From NCBI RefSeq assembly GCF_000150275.1, contig NW_002060948.1:4816241-4880240 (forward strand): DNA of 64,000 nt. The letters are read 5' to 3'. The notes under the pieces are model-generated. The model saw only the letters and a program-made list of their open reading frames with translations. It had not been told where the DNA came from and did no database searches. Numbering within the stretch: the stretch's first letter is position 1; each line of letters starts with the position of its first letter. This stretch comes from Trichoplax adhaerens (lineage: Eukaryota > Placozoa > Uniplacotomia > Trichoplacea > Trichoplacidae). Shown here in pieces: positions 38,601 to 51,400 of this stretch. The translations under genes were made by a program, and so were the position numbers.

Positions 38601-40092
38601 TTCAAAGTATGTATAGACAGAGGCTAAACCGATAATTTCTATAATTACTGAACTCGATACAGCTAGATAGCTTAAACGAAATTTTTACACTGTTGGCATT
38701 TTAACAAACCATTTTATATTAACTTCATAGGATGTCTAAGTATGGTGATTAATTGATAATATATTATTTAATATTATTAAATCAAAACATTGGATAAATT
38801 ATTAAATTTAAATCGCAAACCTAGAGACTGCAAAATAGCTCAGAATCCGTATGTCGTCTTACTCGCTACCCATAATTTCTAGAGGATTTTTGCAGACTAC
38901 TATAGTCCATACATACGAAATGTGATAGAGATAAACTAAATATTTTATTAAATTGCCGCAGATAACAGGGACCGATCGTAGGTAATAGAGTCAGATAATA
39001 TTGCTATTATCAATCGAAAAGACTAGGAATCTTAATGTCACGAGAAATCTCTTTTTTGGATCAATCTCAGCAAAAATATGATATAAGTCATATTTTAGCG
39101 GACATTAATAAAGTCATTAAATTCCCTAGATTGTAGTATAAATTTTCAATTTAGGCTGTAACATTCAGGTAAAATTTTGTACATAAATGTTAATTTGGGA
39201 TAGGAAGGATTTTGAAGACAAAAGTGTGACAGTGTTTAGTTAAAAGTCCGAAAAAAAGTTAGCAATTTCAAACTCAATTTACTTCAAATTTGAATTAAAT
39301 TGTGGTAAAATAGTAATACCAATAGATATAATATTTAACATTTATTTACTAATTGAAAAGTTACTCAGGCGATTAAGTTCCTAGGTTTAAACTACAATTC
39401 CGATAAAAATATAGTTTTTTAAGTTCTACCACTTCAAAATCAAAAAAGGAGTTATTTCAATAAGAATGGTAAACCAGTAATGTCAGTATTGTAAATAAAT
39501 CTAGAAAATTTTATAAACTCTTTCTATGTCTTAGCTAAAAGAATCTTCACAGACAGTTTTTAATATGGGAGCGTTGAAAAATGAAATTATCTTAATCGTA
39601 AAGATTATAACATTAACTTACAGCAAAGTGGAGCGTAATGACAGATACAATGAAAGCCGGATGTTGCAGTTTCTTGGAGACAGTTTTAACTTTAACACAA
39701 TTTATGATAGCTAAAAATATCAAGGTAAATGCCGAAGTTAAGCAAGGATAACCTATGCCATGGAGAACCCTAGTTGTCACTGGTAATAATTGAGTAGTAT
39801 TGCCAAAACGTTGTAAGTCATTACTAGATTCATAGGGATCATAGAGAAGAAAAACCGTTCTAACTAAAGCAAAAAAGATCAAAAGGAAATTAATTGCCAA
39901 ATAAAATCGCTTTTTAAATATACTTTCACCATAGGCTATGATCGAAGCGAGAGCGTATATACCAACGCATCCAAAACATGTCGCAAAAAAGTAAATATGA
40001 AATTGAAATGCGACAAACCAAGAATGAATAGCACTTGAATTAACCCAGTGTGGATTAGGTTCAGGGACAGTAATATAAGATTGACACTGCAT
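35666..40092 (-). CDS. Seven-helix membrane protein, PRRT3/PRRT4-like (paralogue D)
   Basis: On the minus strand, exon 1 is 40092-39622 and exon 2 is 36229-35666. The 3,392-nt phase-0 intron (GCT|GTAAGT ... TTTTAG|ATT) splits helix 4 exactly as in the other copies. The product has 344 residues. An upstream in-frame ATG at 40101 would add three residues (MPN). The ATG at 40092 is preferred because it restores the 157-codon exon and puts the sequon (NSS) at N18 and the second (NTT) at N98. Signatures: VPEPNPHWVNSS, DPYES, GYPCLTSAFTLIFLAI, NSYSLFGIYGVLAPPHFP, PWPWLMYQSLFR. CQSFFIIWG is changed to CQSLFIIWG. It is the closest relative of paralogue C. The loop between helices 5 and 6 and the C-tail differ most, suggesting relaxed constraint or divergence on the cytosolic side. 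Role unknown. Confidence 0.88.
37142..38497. repeat. Direct repeat pair inside the intron of paralogue D
   Basis: About 180 bp at 37142-37325 recurs at 38322-38497 in the same orientation with high similarity. Both contain AATAAAATGATAAATAAAGA and CTGAATACGTAGCAT, then a GGAAACTATGAAA block. About 1.0 kb of unrelated sequence lies between them. The intron of paralogue C has a diverged single counterpart near 28690. The arrangement fits an intron-internal duplication or insertion after the C/D split. Confidence 0.8.
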
Positions 40093-40101
40093 ATTGGGCA
40101 A

Positions 40102-43100
40102 AGATTATTCTAATATACTAAACTAATAAGGTATTGTAAAAGAGAAAAACCCAAGAAATGATCGAAGATATATCTAATTATGAACAACGTATATATGGGA
40201 CTGATGGTCCAAAATTTCAAGAGCAAAGTTACTTTTTAGCTGAAATAGCAATTTTTACAGTTAAATTTGTTGTTCTTTCTCCAAAATAATTGAATATAGT
40301 ACACAAGAAAAGGAAATGAAAAGAAGCTAGGTGCTAAGAACTTTTTCCTTCCTTGTATTTTGTCATTTAAGGTTTAATCCCTATATTAAAATAATTGAAA
40401 ATTGTAGAATATATTAGTGGTAGACTTTAGATTTTAAGCTGTTCTGATAATGATGATGATGATGATACAAGAAAGGCTTATAAATGCAATTTGTGCATTG
40501 AGCAATGGTCCAGTTGATATTTTTAGGAAAAAGGAACCGCTATTGGAAACAAGTTCAGAGGTAATGTAAACCAAGGTACAGTATACTATATATCACTGTA
40601 GTAATCGAATGAAGTTGATTTCACAAATTTTGATACTTTCACCAAATTAATCCAGAAGCTATCGCCGACATTAAGCTTGAAGTTAACAATATGGTGATCC
40701 TTATAGACAATAAAGTGGAATAGAGATACGAAACCAGTAACCCTGAATCATTAAATAAAACATCATTAAAAAAATCTCTGAAATCTGATTATTAAAATTG
40801 ATATTGTAGATAAAATGAAATGCTGAAGGAAAGAATTTCAACGAAATTATAGGCCAAAATGTATATCACTTTGGTGATCGAATGAAACGAATTTCAGAGA
40901 TTTAAGTAATTTAACCAAAATTAATATAGAAGATACTAACAATATTAAGTTTGAGGTTAACAATTTAGTGATTTTTATAGACAACAAAGCGGCCAAAAGA
41001 TGCAAAATCAATAATTTGAATGACTAAATATAAAATCGATTAACATATGTCTGAAATTTGATTACACTATTAATAAATCTCTGTTTGGAACAAGTGCTAT
41101 AGTACCGATAACATAACTGCAGTATGGTAAAATTTCGTATATTTTGTTAGTATCAATAGAAATGAAGATAAAAGATTAAATGTTGCATTAATAATAATAG
41201 TTAATTAAAATCTCAAATAGAATGATAAATAGTCAACGAAGAATATCTTATATACGTACAGCGACAAACATAAACTAGTTCGATCAGATCTTGCCACGTT
41301 AGTATCATTCGATCACACGAAAAATTAACAATAGTTTATTCAAATTATTTTGAATACCCCATAAACAAACAATGATATAGTAACCTACCTGTTGTCGCTA
41401 TTTTGTTTATATTGTTGGCATCATCATTTGAGTAAGAAAAATAAGCTAAACAGAGCCGTTGCTACCAAGACTCTTGCCTCTGTGTATCACTACTTGAATG
41501 AAAAATAAATCTATAATTATCTTTAGAGGCTAAAATATGAAATTGAATTACTGTACAGTCCATATTATCAACAAGATCCACTATTATTCAAGTTTTATAC
41601 GTAATGTTTTGCTTAAAGTGATCAAGATTTAACACTACTTTAGGTCTTAAGGTTATTTTATCAATAATATCCATTAGGACCTCATTAAGCTACAAAATTA
41701 ATGTGTAGACATGTAGATCACCAATTTGTCTAATTTATATAGTTGGAAGAATTAGATGTTACAGATGAGTAATAAGACACAACTAATTCAAAACTGATAT
41801 ATTGACAACTAGGCACAAAATTAAAGCTTATTAAAGCTCTTCAATCTACTGAGAATAGTCATCTTAATTTTCGCAGGCCCTAAATACCATCCATTTTATG
41901 AAATAATGCACAAGTACAAATAAAGAAACTAATTTAGGCCAATTACATTAAAATAATAACCTTATCTACATCTTGATAATTAATGCTAACCCAAATTATT
42001 ACCTGAATATTACTGTAATATCGACGTAAAATACAGAATTGAGGATTATTTATTTATAATTCGATGGGTTTCAACTTAAACGCCTCTTCAGATGTTACAT
42101 GTCATTATCCATGGGAACGGATATGTTGTGATGCTATAGTATGAGATGATCAAGAAGGCTAAAAGGTTGTCATGATGATTAATTAGGCAAAACTAACACA
42201 GCTAATGACTTGTAAAGAACGATAGATTTAAACGAAAAAGATTGCATAAGACTGTCACTGCTAGACATTACCCGAACGGAATAATGCTATTAAATTATTA
42301 GATTAGCTTTTAAATAATTTATACGAGACTTATTCAATTAACAGGATAGAGGGTTAAGGCAATTGTAAAATTAACTATAACCCTAGTAAAACGCATAACA
42401 TCATGACATCCATTAGTTTATACATATTATTTTATATCAAGCAGATGTTTTCAATTAAATATCAATTAGTATCGAAAGTACTAGTAATCTATTGCCATAA
42501 TATAATATTGTTATTCTAGCCTCGAGCTATCATTTAATTAGAATATCGGGGTACATATCAAATTTGGATTGTTGAATTTAATTTCAACGATTTTAGTAGA
42601 AATGAACTTTGCAATTTTGCACTCGTAGCTAGTACCAAAACGTAAGATTATCTACAGCATTATTTAGACAGACACTAGCATTATTTCTTGAGCACATAAC
42701 CATCGTCTCCTTACTTGTTCTTATTACTAGTGATAAGCCTATACAAAATAAATGATTGAGACAAATAAATTTGACAATGGTAGTAACATATCAAATGTTT
42801 CTACTGCAACATTTGCGATATTTCAAATGTAAACTATCTGATGCGTATGAGTGGAATTTACCATTAATTATATAGACATAAATTTATACTTCTGTTTCAA
42901 TTTAGTTACAACATAGCTGCAAAGAATTCCTATTAGAAATTATAATTTATTTCTTGTTGGCAAAAAGCTAAGTTATTATCCAAATTTCGATTAATATTAT
43001 TATGTAAACTTATTCTAAATAGTCAGTATTACAATATCAAAAAATTGCTATTCACAAAACCCTTACAGTGTATGTGAATATACAACACTACACCTAATTA

Positions 43101-44012
43101 GTGCAAACATTAGAAATGAATATTTGATACATAGGCGATTAATGCTTTTAGACACTAATAATTAATTCAAAATTATAACAGGAAGTGCAAACTTTGTAGT
43201 AAATACGTAGTAAAATCCTAAGTAAAAGTTATATTTTGCTATAATTAAGCCTTTTTCAACGTTTAAATTATAAGTATGCTCTACATTCAAGAAAATATAG
43301 CCTAAACTTGTGGACTGACATTACTATAAATTACGGTTTATTCAAAGTAGGTAAATGACAGACAATCTTAATTCTTTAAGTACACAACTATTAGTACCTG
43401 AGAATTCATAATTTATAGTTCACAGGCCCTGTGCTATGATAGAAGATAGTTTTAAATAAAATAATACTTTATTAATCACCGAATGCTCTGATTATTTGTA
43501 GAATATTTCAATATTTTCTCTGAATGCAGTGCCTTCCATAAGTACATTTTTCGCTAATTTTTTCAATTTTATAATGCTTCTTTTTACTGTTAAGAAATAC
43601 TCATTTTCATGACCATTATCGTAGACATGTTGCTTTTAGGCTATAATATTATATTCGGTACTTGATATACTTTAAATTGGCTATTAAATGTAATAAATAG
43701 GGATACTACTGAAAAATTGTACGGCATGCATAAATTAATTATTAACAACCTATGCTAATAATATGGCCTATCCGTGAATACACCATTAACAAATTATCCT
43801 TATAATATGTATAGTATAACCGTAAATATATCTTCTAATTTTAAATACAATAGCAACATATAGATAAAAATGCTGTTAACCGCCTCACGACATCATATTA
43901 CTTGATGAAGTAGCAGACATGAGTCAGATAGACATGAAGAATATTGAATTAAGTGTTTAGAATCAGGTAAAGTGTTACTATAGTGTCATGAAATAAGAAA
44001 ATGGATAGGATA
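40102..44012. other. 5' flank of paralogue D and spacer to the tandem-PH gene
   Basis: This holds a local tandem duplication (about 40590-40740 and 40860-41010, both with GTAATCGAATGAA/GTGATCGAATGAA, GAAGTTAACAAT/GAGGTTAACAAT and TTATAGACAA.AAAG) and a (GAT)n run near 40450-40470. The rest is collinear with the flank of paralogue C as far as about 42.9 kb. No gene is supported. Confidence 0.55.
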
Positions 44013-47000
44013 TTATTTAGTATTTGCCCTAATCTTAGCCAGTATAGCCTCTCTTTTAACAGTAAGTGTATTGACATTTGTGTCTTGTTGCTTTCTATTA
44101 GTTTTTATTGCCGTATCTAGGCGATCAATTTCGTTATCCATTTGTAATAATTCATTGCTTATCTTTTCGTATTTTTTCATGGTAACTTCCATAGAATCTC
44201 CTATGGCTACGTCTTGACTACCTAAGCTGTTTTTTCGTTGCACTGGGCTACTAGAAGACCAATTCGACTCTTGCTGATGGTTTGCTTTGGAATGGCTATA
44301 TGTACGCTTCCTAATTGTACTACCAATATGGCGATGATGCTGATTACTTATTATTTTCTTAATATTATTTAAATGTTTTGTTGCTTCATCACGCTTTAAC
44401 ATGATTGAATTTCGATTTTTCTTGTATTGAGTATCAAATCGAGCTGCACGTTGATTTTCATCTTCAATGGCTGCATTATACTGTTCGATAACAGAAATTT
44501 CCGGAGTCCCACTGACGGGTGATGGTAATCTCCAAGTATTAGATTTACTTCTGACTTTCTCTAGAAATTCGTTCTCTATGTTATCGATGCTAAGAACCTC
44601 AGCCTGAATTCAGATTAAAATACAACCGTTAATTAGTGCAGCAAAGGTGCAATTGATTTTATCTAGTCGTAAAAAATATATTATTCTAGCTTTTAATAAT
44701 AACTCACCGTTTCAGATTCTTTAATAGGGGAAGCATCATTGGACGACGGTGATAATAAACGAATATCAGAGTTATTCAGCGAATTAATTAACCTTTCTTT
44801 TTGAGCTTTTAACTGAGAAACCAACTTTTCTTTAGCTGATTGCTGTTTGTCCATACGTGATTCTTGTAGGCCTTTGGCGACTAATTGCGGACTATTCGGG
44901 TTTGAATTTTGTTTTCGTATCGACGTCGAATCACTTGCTGTGGTCAATATGATTTCAGAATTATTCGGCTTTAAAGCATGGTAATCGTTTTGGTCTAATT
45001 TTGTTACATCAGCTAAGGAATCTAGCGGTAGCTGCTGCGGCATTGCTTCGTCATGAGCTTCATTTTGTCGATCATGATGTTGGCTATCAGTGTTATCCAC
45101 TTCTTTTTCTGATGAATTCTTAGTTGCATTGTCTGAAATCGATTGATTATCGTTGTTTCTTTTTTTCTTCCTTAATATACTTAGCTTTTTTGCTTTAGGT
45201 TTACCGCTTGCTTCCATAATTGCTTGCGATAATGCATATATCCAACTGGTTCTTGTCTCCAGTGAAGTACAGCTGTAATAGTATGTTTTTAAGAGACCCG
45301 TACTTAACGAAAATATATAACGATGATTTCTACTACCAACAGCTCTCACATCATAGCCCCTTAGAAGTAGAGAATCAGAGGGAGCTGCATCATTCGGCTC
45401 CTTATAGCAATGTAAAGTCATTGAAGATAGTGTGAACCAATACGATGTCCATTTACCAACTGCGTTTTTTCTTTCTAAAAAGCCATAACAAGAAGAGCCT
45501 TGCACTGCTTGATGATGAAACAATTTAGATTCTCCATTGACGTTATTTTGTGGAGATGAAAGACTATTCTTCATAATGGATGACTTTTCACCATCAACTG
45601 ATTCAGACGGATCGAATGTCAGAGTTAAGGGACGACGTTGATATAAGAAAGACCTTCCCTATATATTGGAAGAGATCAATTCGGGTTATATCTGAGTTAA
45701 GAAGGAAAGAAATTTGAGTTTATACCAGCATAAACCGAAGTCATATACTATCTAGCGATTGTGTAAAGTATACCAGCAACCTACGATATTCTTCTAAGAG
45801 ATAAAAGTTTGCAAATAGGTTATAGGCTATGTCTATTAGAGCCTTGTCTATACTTTACTATGGAATAGGATAATCTTGAGATCATAATAATTATTTGCTA
45901 TCGTAGTTCTTTTCGTTTTCATGACTACTACTTGATAATAAATAGCCTAGGCCCGCTATTCAGCTAAAATACTCATAGGATACCATGAAAGAATAAATAA
46001 TCAAATTAATTTGAAATTGAGCAGATATAACAAGGAACTAGTTTTACATTTATCCTTTGTTGCTACAATAATTTGCCCTTATTTAATATATTTAAATAGG
46101 AGAAAGATTATCTAACTGAAATACAGTACTTTCTCTTTAATGAAAAAAATTGACAGGGAATTAAATTATCCAAAAATGCTAGACAATGTAGCTAAACAAC
46201 GTCTTAAGTCCTATAAAGTAATTGTCCTTTTAATTTTATTATTACTGAGAGGAATATGATATCGATTACATTGCTAAACAACGTACTAAGTTTTATAGAG
46301 TAGCTGCCCTTTTAATCTCATTATTACCAGCAGAAATATAACATTTATTACTTGTAAAACAACGTAAATCTACTCATACGGAAGCAAAATATCTAACGCT
46401 ATTTTCTAATTAATAGTAAAATGTACAGAGAATTAAAATATCCAAAAATGCTAGACAAAGTGGCTATCCAGCGTGCTTAGGTTTATAGAGTAGATGTCCT
46501 TTCAATGTCGTCAATAGGATTATAAATATTCATTACTTATAAAGCAAAGTGTAATATCATGGCTAAAACCTATTAGCGATCTGCTCGTATTGATGGAAGA
46601 TCTTAATATTTGACTAAGGCGATAAATGATGAAATAAGCAACTCTCACCTTGCGATGATTTCTACTCGGTTTTGGTTTAATTACAGTAGTATCATCTCCG
46701 GCATTTTGATTTATTATTGGCTGATTATTATCCTCTTCAGATGCAGCGCTAAGTTGACTAAATTCGCTCTCAATGGCATTAACCCAACTGTCCTGCTGGG
46801 TTTTATTGGATGCGCCTAAGACCAATCGGCCGTTGGGATGCATTAACTCGAAAACATATAATTTCTTCTCCCCGGTGGCTTGCTTAGTATTATTTTTAAT
46901 TCTTCTTACTTCATTACATGTTACTAATCGGCAATGGTCTAAACGGTAGATATTCTCGGGCGGCGCTGTATCATAAACTGTTTCATATAAATAAAATGAT

Positions 47001-47554
47001 TGATGTCCTACTACACACCATCTTTTAGTATAATTTTGCCTATCATTTTCGTCTTGACCTTGATTTGGGCATAAATATAAATATCCACTCATGTTGTTGG
47101 ATATAAAACGATTAGTGCTTGTATTTGCCTCTTTATTCAATGCTTGACTACTATCCTGATCGAGATCTTTTACAGGTTCTACCTCAGCATGGTCGCCATT
47201 GCTTTCATCTTGTGAGTATTCGTCTTCACTAGTGGTAATAGGGTTGCAATGTAATATCTGTTGGCCATCCATTTTGTGATCTTTTGTGTCTTCGGTTAAA
47301 GTCATTTTGGAGTCGCTATTAGTAAGCTTTTGAGCAAAATGATTATTCAAGGTATGTCCGTTAGATTCTACTCGTAAACTAGCCATTGCCTTGCCGATCT
47401 TACGTTCATCGCTATCGAAATCATTGTTCGTATTGGCATCTGAATTTTTAAACTTTGGCTCAATAGTATAGATATGATTAATATGAGTGCAGTCTGGACG
47501 GCTAGAGATTGAATGTAAATTAGTTAACGATGAAGATAGTTTTCGATTAAGAAC
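44013..47554 (-). CDS. Tandem PH-domain, coiled-coil adaptor, AFAP1-like (three 3' exons)
   Basis: Minus-strand exons: 47554-46649, 45658-44708, 44603-44013. All joins are phase 0 with GT-AG ends (AAG|GTGAGA, ACG|GTGAGT; ATATAG|GGA, ATTCAG|GCT). They give 815 residues from 47554 to the stop. Domains: a polar, acidic N-terminal part; PH domain 1 at about 155-271 (SGYLYLC, TKRWCVVG, final Trp in DSWVNAIE); PH domain 2 at about 358-447 (YGFLERKNAVGKWTSYW, HCYKEP, final Trp in TSWIYAL), followed by a basic KAKKLSILRKKKR; a Ser/Asn-rich linker; and a C-terminal coiled coil (about 735-810). Two PH domains followed by a coiled coil, plus the N-terminal exon at 59960-60273, fit the actin filament-associated protein AFAP1/AFAP1L family, which scaffolds actin and Src signalling. 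PH2 is most like AFAP1 PH1 in its CxFLxRK...W pattern. The Src-binding proline motifs were not seen. A generic dual-PH adaptor is the alternative. Confidence 0.72.
46070..46530. repeat. Diverged tandem repeat in the intron of the tandem-PH gene
   Basis: Ordered blocks recur at about 46140-46260, 46270-46345 and 46410-46510: GA(G)AATTAAA.TATCCAAAAATGCTAGACAA, AACAACGTC/AACAACGTA, TATA(A/G)AGTA, and GTCCTTT(T/C)AAT. Copies are incomplete and diverged. It lies wholly within the intron at 45659-46648. Confidence 0.65.
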
Positions 47555-50500
47555 CTATAGGAAAAATCATATTTGAAAAAACAAATTAATAATATAATTA
47601 TAGTCAGGCAACATTATCTTGCACAAAAGCAAAATAAGGCGTTGTTTTTTTAAGTTTATGAGACAGGCGCAGCTGTTATTAAACATTTCGCATCTTATTG
47701 ATGGCAGAGATTAGAATTTATAAGGTAATTAATTACTTTAATTAATTTTAATGCAGAAATGATCACAATAGATTGCTTCCTCAATTGTAAGTAAAGTTCA
47801 AGTTCTTACAATACTGATGTGCTAAAACGATTATGATGTCATTAATAATCAGCGGCTAAATATTGTAGTTAAAAGCATATTTTGCTTCATTTTAATGGTG
47901 TAAAGTCAAGTCCTTATTAATCGTAAGTAACATTCTTACTAACGCAGTGGCGATATTTAATCGTCCAGACCAATTTCTTGCCAACTAGCAAAACGATCTC
48001 TAGGTGTTACAACTTTAATGTCAAGATACACAATTTTGTAGAGGTAACATTTTAATTTTTAATAAAAAATAGCATGATCATTTACGGTATTAATTATACC
48101 ACACATGTCTTTATAGGCATCTAGAATTCTTTTAAATTATTCTAGGTAAGCATGAAACCCTCGTAGTTAGATATGTCTTGCAGTTTTTATCCCAAATGAT
48201 AGCCAATTGAACCGTTTTAAATACTATTATCCGCTATATCTAGCAAAAATTGGTTAATCTATGACTTGGTAAACGGACTTGAAAGTTATCGTACTAGCCC
48301 TAGTAGCGCTATTTCTGATGCAAAATTAGACATACCATACTAGTAGAATCCGCCTTCATGTCATGTCACACTGTCTATTAACTAAATTGACTGATCAGCT
48401 CTATAGCCTAATCGGTAAAACTCTCATTTCAATGTTCATATCTTATTCAAGACTGCTATGCTGGAAATTTAGTAGAAAAGCTTTGCTGCAAGTAAATAAT
48501 TCTATAATCAATTATAAGCTGACCTTTTCGTAGTTTGGTCAGTAAACCTTTAGACTTAAACGCTCTCGTCTACCTTATTCAAGACCAACATGAAACATTA
48601 TCAAGTTATAAAGATTACGAATTAGCCGCTAATTATGACTTGCGGTACCTGATAATTAGCCTGGAAGGATGAAAAACGTCCATTGCATGATATAATGAAT
48701 TCATCATACTGGTCAGCATTCATCATAAGGTTTATGATCAATATTAAAGAGGGAACTTACTATGTTGTGTCTACTGTAGGAAAATCATGATTGAGTGAAC
48801 ACAAAGTGAAGGGGTATCTTATGGCATGAACTTCATAAAATAACTTTTCAGCCATCTATTCTCTTTCTTATTAACATATTCTTGTGAATAATGGCATATT
48901 ACTGTATTATGTATCCCACGTGAGATTTGGATAGCAAAAGAAAAGTTCATCTAGAAAGACCTTAAATATATTATTAATGGACTTTGGGATATATTTATAG
49001 ACGTACAGGAAAGAGTTGCATGAGAAAATTTGCTAAGTAAAATTTTACCTAAAAACTCAATTCGATCATAAAAATAGAGCAATATTGCAGTAATATGCCG
49101 TAGTAAGTCAAGACCACAATTTTGCTTGCAATTTGACCTATGCTAATGAAGGGGTAACGATAAATAATAGCCCTATTTAAGGCAGAAAATTTGAACGCAA
49201 ATATACCAAACATCAGAAATAGTAGCCTCTACACTAACAGGTTATGTAATATATCAAAATGACGGCAATATTTAGTTTTCAAGTAACTCGTAATCTAAAA
49301 TGTTGATGAAAATTTCATTACTGGAATTATGACGAAAATATCGAGCTTTTACAATCTTGTTAATTAAGAAAAATTAAAAACGAGATCAAATTGATGTTCT
49401 ACCCGAGCAAAATGAAAATTCAAAAAGAATAAGTATGATGATCATTTAATAACAATGTCTCAAACATTGTCGATTAAATCAGAATAATTTTAATATGCGA
49501 TAGCCCGCTATCAAAATCAAATCTAATTTATAATGACACTCAATGATGCGTTAAAACTTACAACTCATAACTATAAAACCAGACAAAATCATCTTTTCAG
49601 CATTTTACATGCTGTTATTTAGCTAGTAACTTAAGTTATGAGTCATCTTTGCTATTGATCATGTTAATATTATACACATTTCAAAATTATAGAAACGAAA
49701 TAAAAGGAGAAAAACCGTACCGTCACATAGTAGGTAATTGCTACTTGACATCAATATCATTTGTCTCCAATTTCGCCAATAAATCAAAGCTGATCGATAA
49801 CACTTTCTGACGCCTTGGCTTACAAAAATATTTTTTCGATGTCTACGATAGTTTGATTGCTTAATTGCCAGTAGAAATATAAAATCAAATTTGTTTTGTT
49901 TATTCGTGTTGATTTTAAATGAGGCCAATAGAAATAAGTGATCCTGAACTCGTTTATTCTTTATCCTTTTTTTTATTCCAGCTTTATCATGCCATTTGTT
50001 GAATAATTCATAATATGATCATACGTTAATTAGCATTCCTAAGTTTTATTAAGGACAGTATTGACCTTTTTCCATAGAAAAAGACTCTTCATTGAATTCT
50101 TAGCTGAGGAAATGGATTGCTTTGTATTACCCTTTTAGTTAACTGTTAAAACAATACACACGTAAACCTTCAATCTATCAATCAACATCTGCCTAAGCAA
50201 ATAGAATCGCTGTGTAACAATATCAAATGGGCTTCATCGTTGTATATTAAGTAAATCATATAAACAAATGATATAGTACGTCAATGATGTCGCTAAATCC
50301 TTTTATACATCAAAGAAAAGCTCTACTTTAGTTCTGTTTGATTAGATGAAAGCAATAACGATATCAATGTTTTTAAATTAAGACTGCTACTAAAGTCCAT
50401 AACTTAATTCAATGTAATCACTTTTTTCGTAGTGATGGTAATATTCTCTTTCATGACGACAAGACAATTGGGAATGGTATCCTCATGAACAGCTAATAAT

Positions 50501-50659
50501 GGGTTACCTTCGTTTCATTTCTGCCAACTTAGCTAATGAATTAAAATATGCATTAGCAATAACAGCAACTAGACAGGATGCTCTAAAGCAATCACTCAAG
50601 TCGATAGCTTATATTTAATGTTAAATAGGACATACAATACACCATCTATAAAAGCGATG

Positions 50660-51400
50660 ATACGACAGTATTTAGTGAGTATTCACTAATTTCTTTCCTA
50701 ACTAAATAAAATGGCGAGAACTACCATTGATTAAAATAATCTCTTGAGCCTAGAGGTTCAAACTACTGTATTTATTTTTCATATAAGTAACAATGTCATT
50801 CTGTCAACAAGATTCACTGGCATCAGGGACTAACTAGAACAACCGTTAGTAATATGTTAGTGAATATTCACTCATTTCTTTTCAAACCAAATAAAGTAGT
50901 GGTCTACTATGAATAATCTCTCAAGCTTAGAGGTATAAACGTAATGTATTTATTTTTAATATAAATAATAAGGCCATTTCTTTGGACTAACTGGCATCAG
51001 GGAACCAACTAGAACAACAGCTCGTAATATGTCGGCGAGTATTTACTTGTTTTTTCAAATAGAATGAAATAGAAAGGCCTATCATGGATTATAACAATCT
51101 CTTGAGTCTAGAAGTTCAAATCTACTGTATTTATTTTTCTTGTAAGTAACATTATCATTCTGTCAACAAGATTAACGAGCATCAGGGACCCCAACTGGAA
51201 TAATCGTTAGTAATACTTTAGTGAGTATTCTCTTATTTTCTTTCCAAATGAAGTAAAATAGGGAAATCTACCTTGAATAATTTCTTGAGCCTAGAGCTTT
51301 AAACCGACTGTATTTATTTTTCATAAAAGTAATAATGTCATACCATTAACAATATTAATTCGTATCAGTGAGTAATTTGCATCTTTTTATCAGCTAAATA
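50660..51400. repeat. Tandem array, four units of about 180 bp
   Basis: Units begin near 50669, 50853, 51029 and 51212 with GTGAGTATTCACTAATTTC-like sequence. Each continues through AATCTCTTGAGCCTAGAG, ACTGTATTTATTTTTCAT and TGGCATCAGGGA blocks. Units differ by substitutions and small gaps. Confidence 0.82.

Larger units (their letters stand above)
35380..42950. repeat. Segmental duplication, block 2 (contains paralogue D)
   Basis: Collinear with block 1 (27130-32200) as judged from matching anchors on both sides of the gene and inside its intron. It is longer than block 1 because of extra material in the intron (the 37.14-38.50 kb direct-repeat region) and a local tandem duplication at 40.59-41.02 kb. 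Limits are approximate. Confidence 0.7.

Noticed and set aside
49659-49928. 89-residue minus-strand frame
   Set aside because: No recognisable family or flanking splice structure was found, and its composition fits chance.
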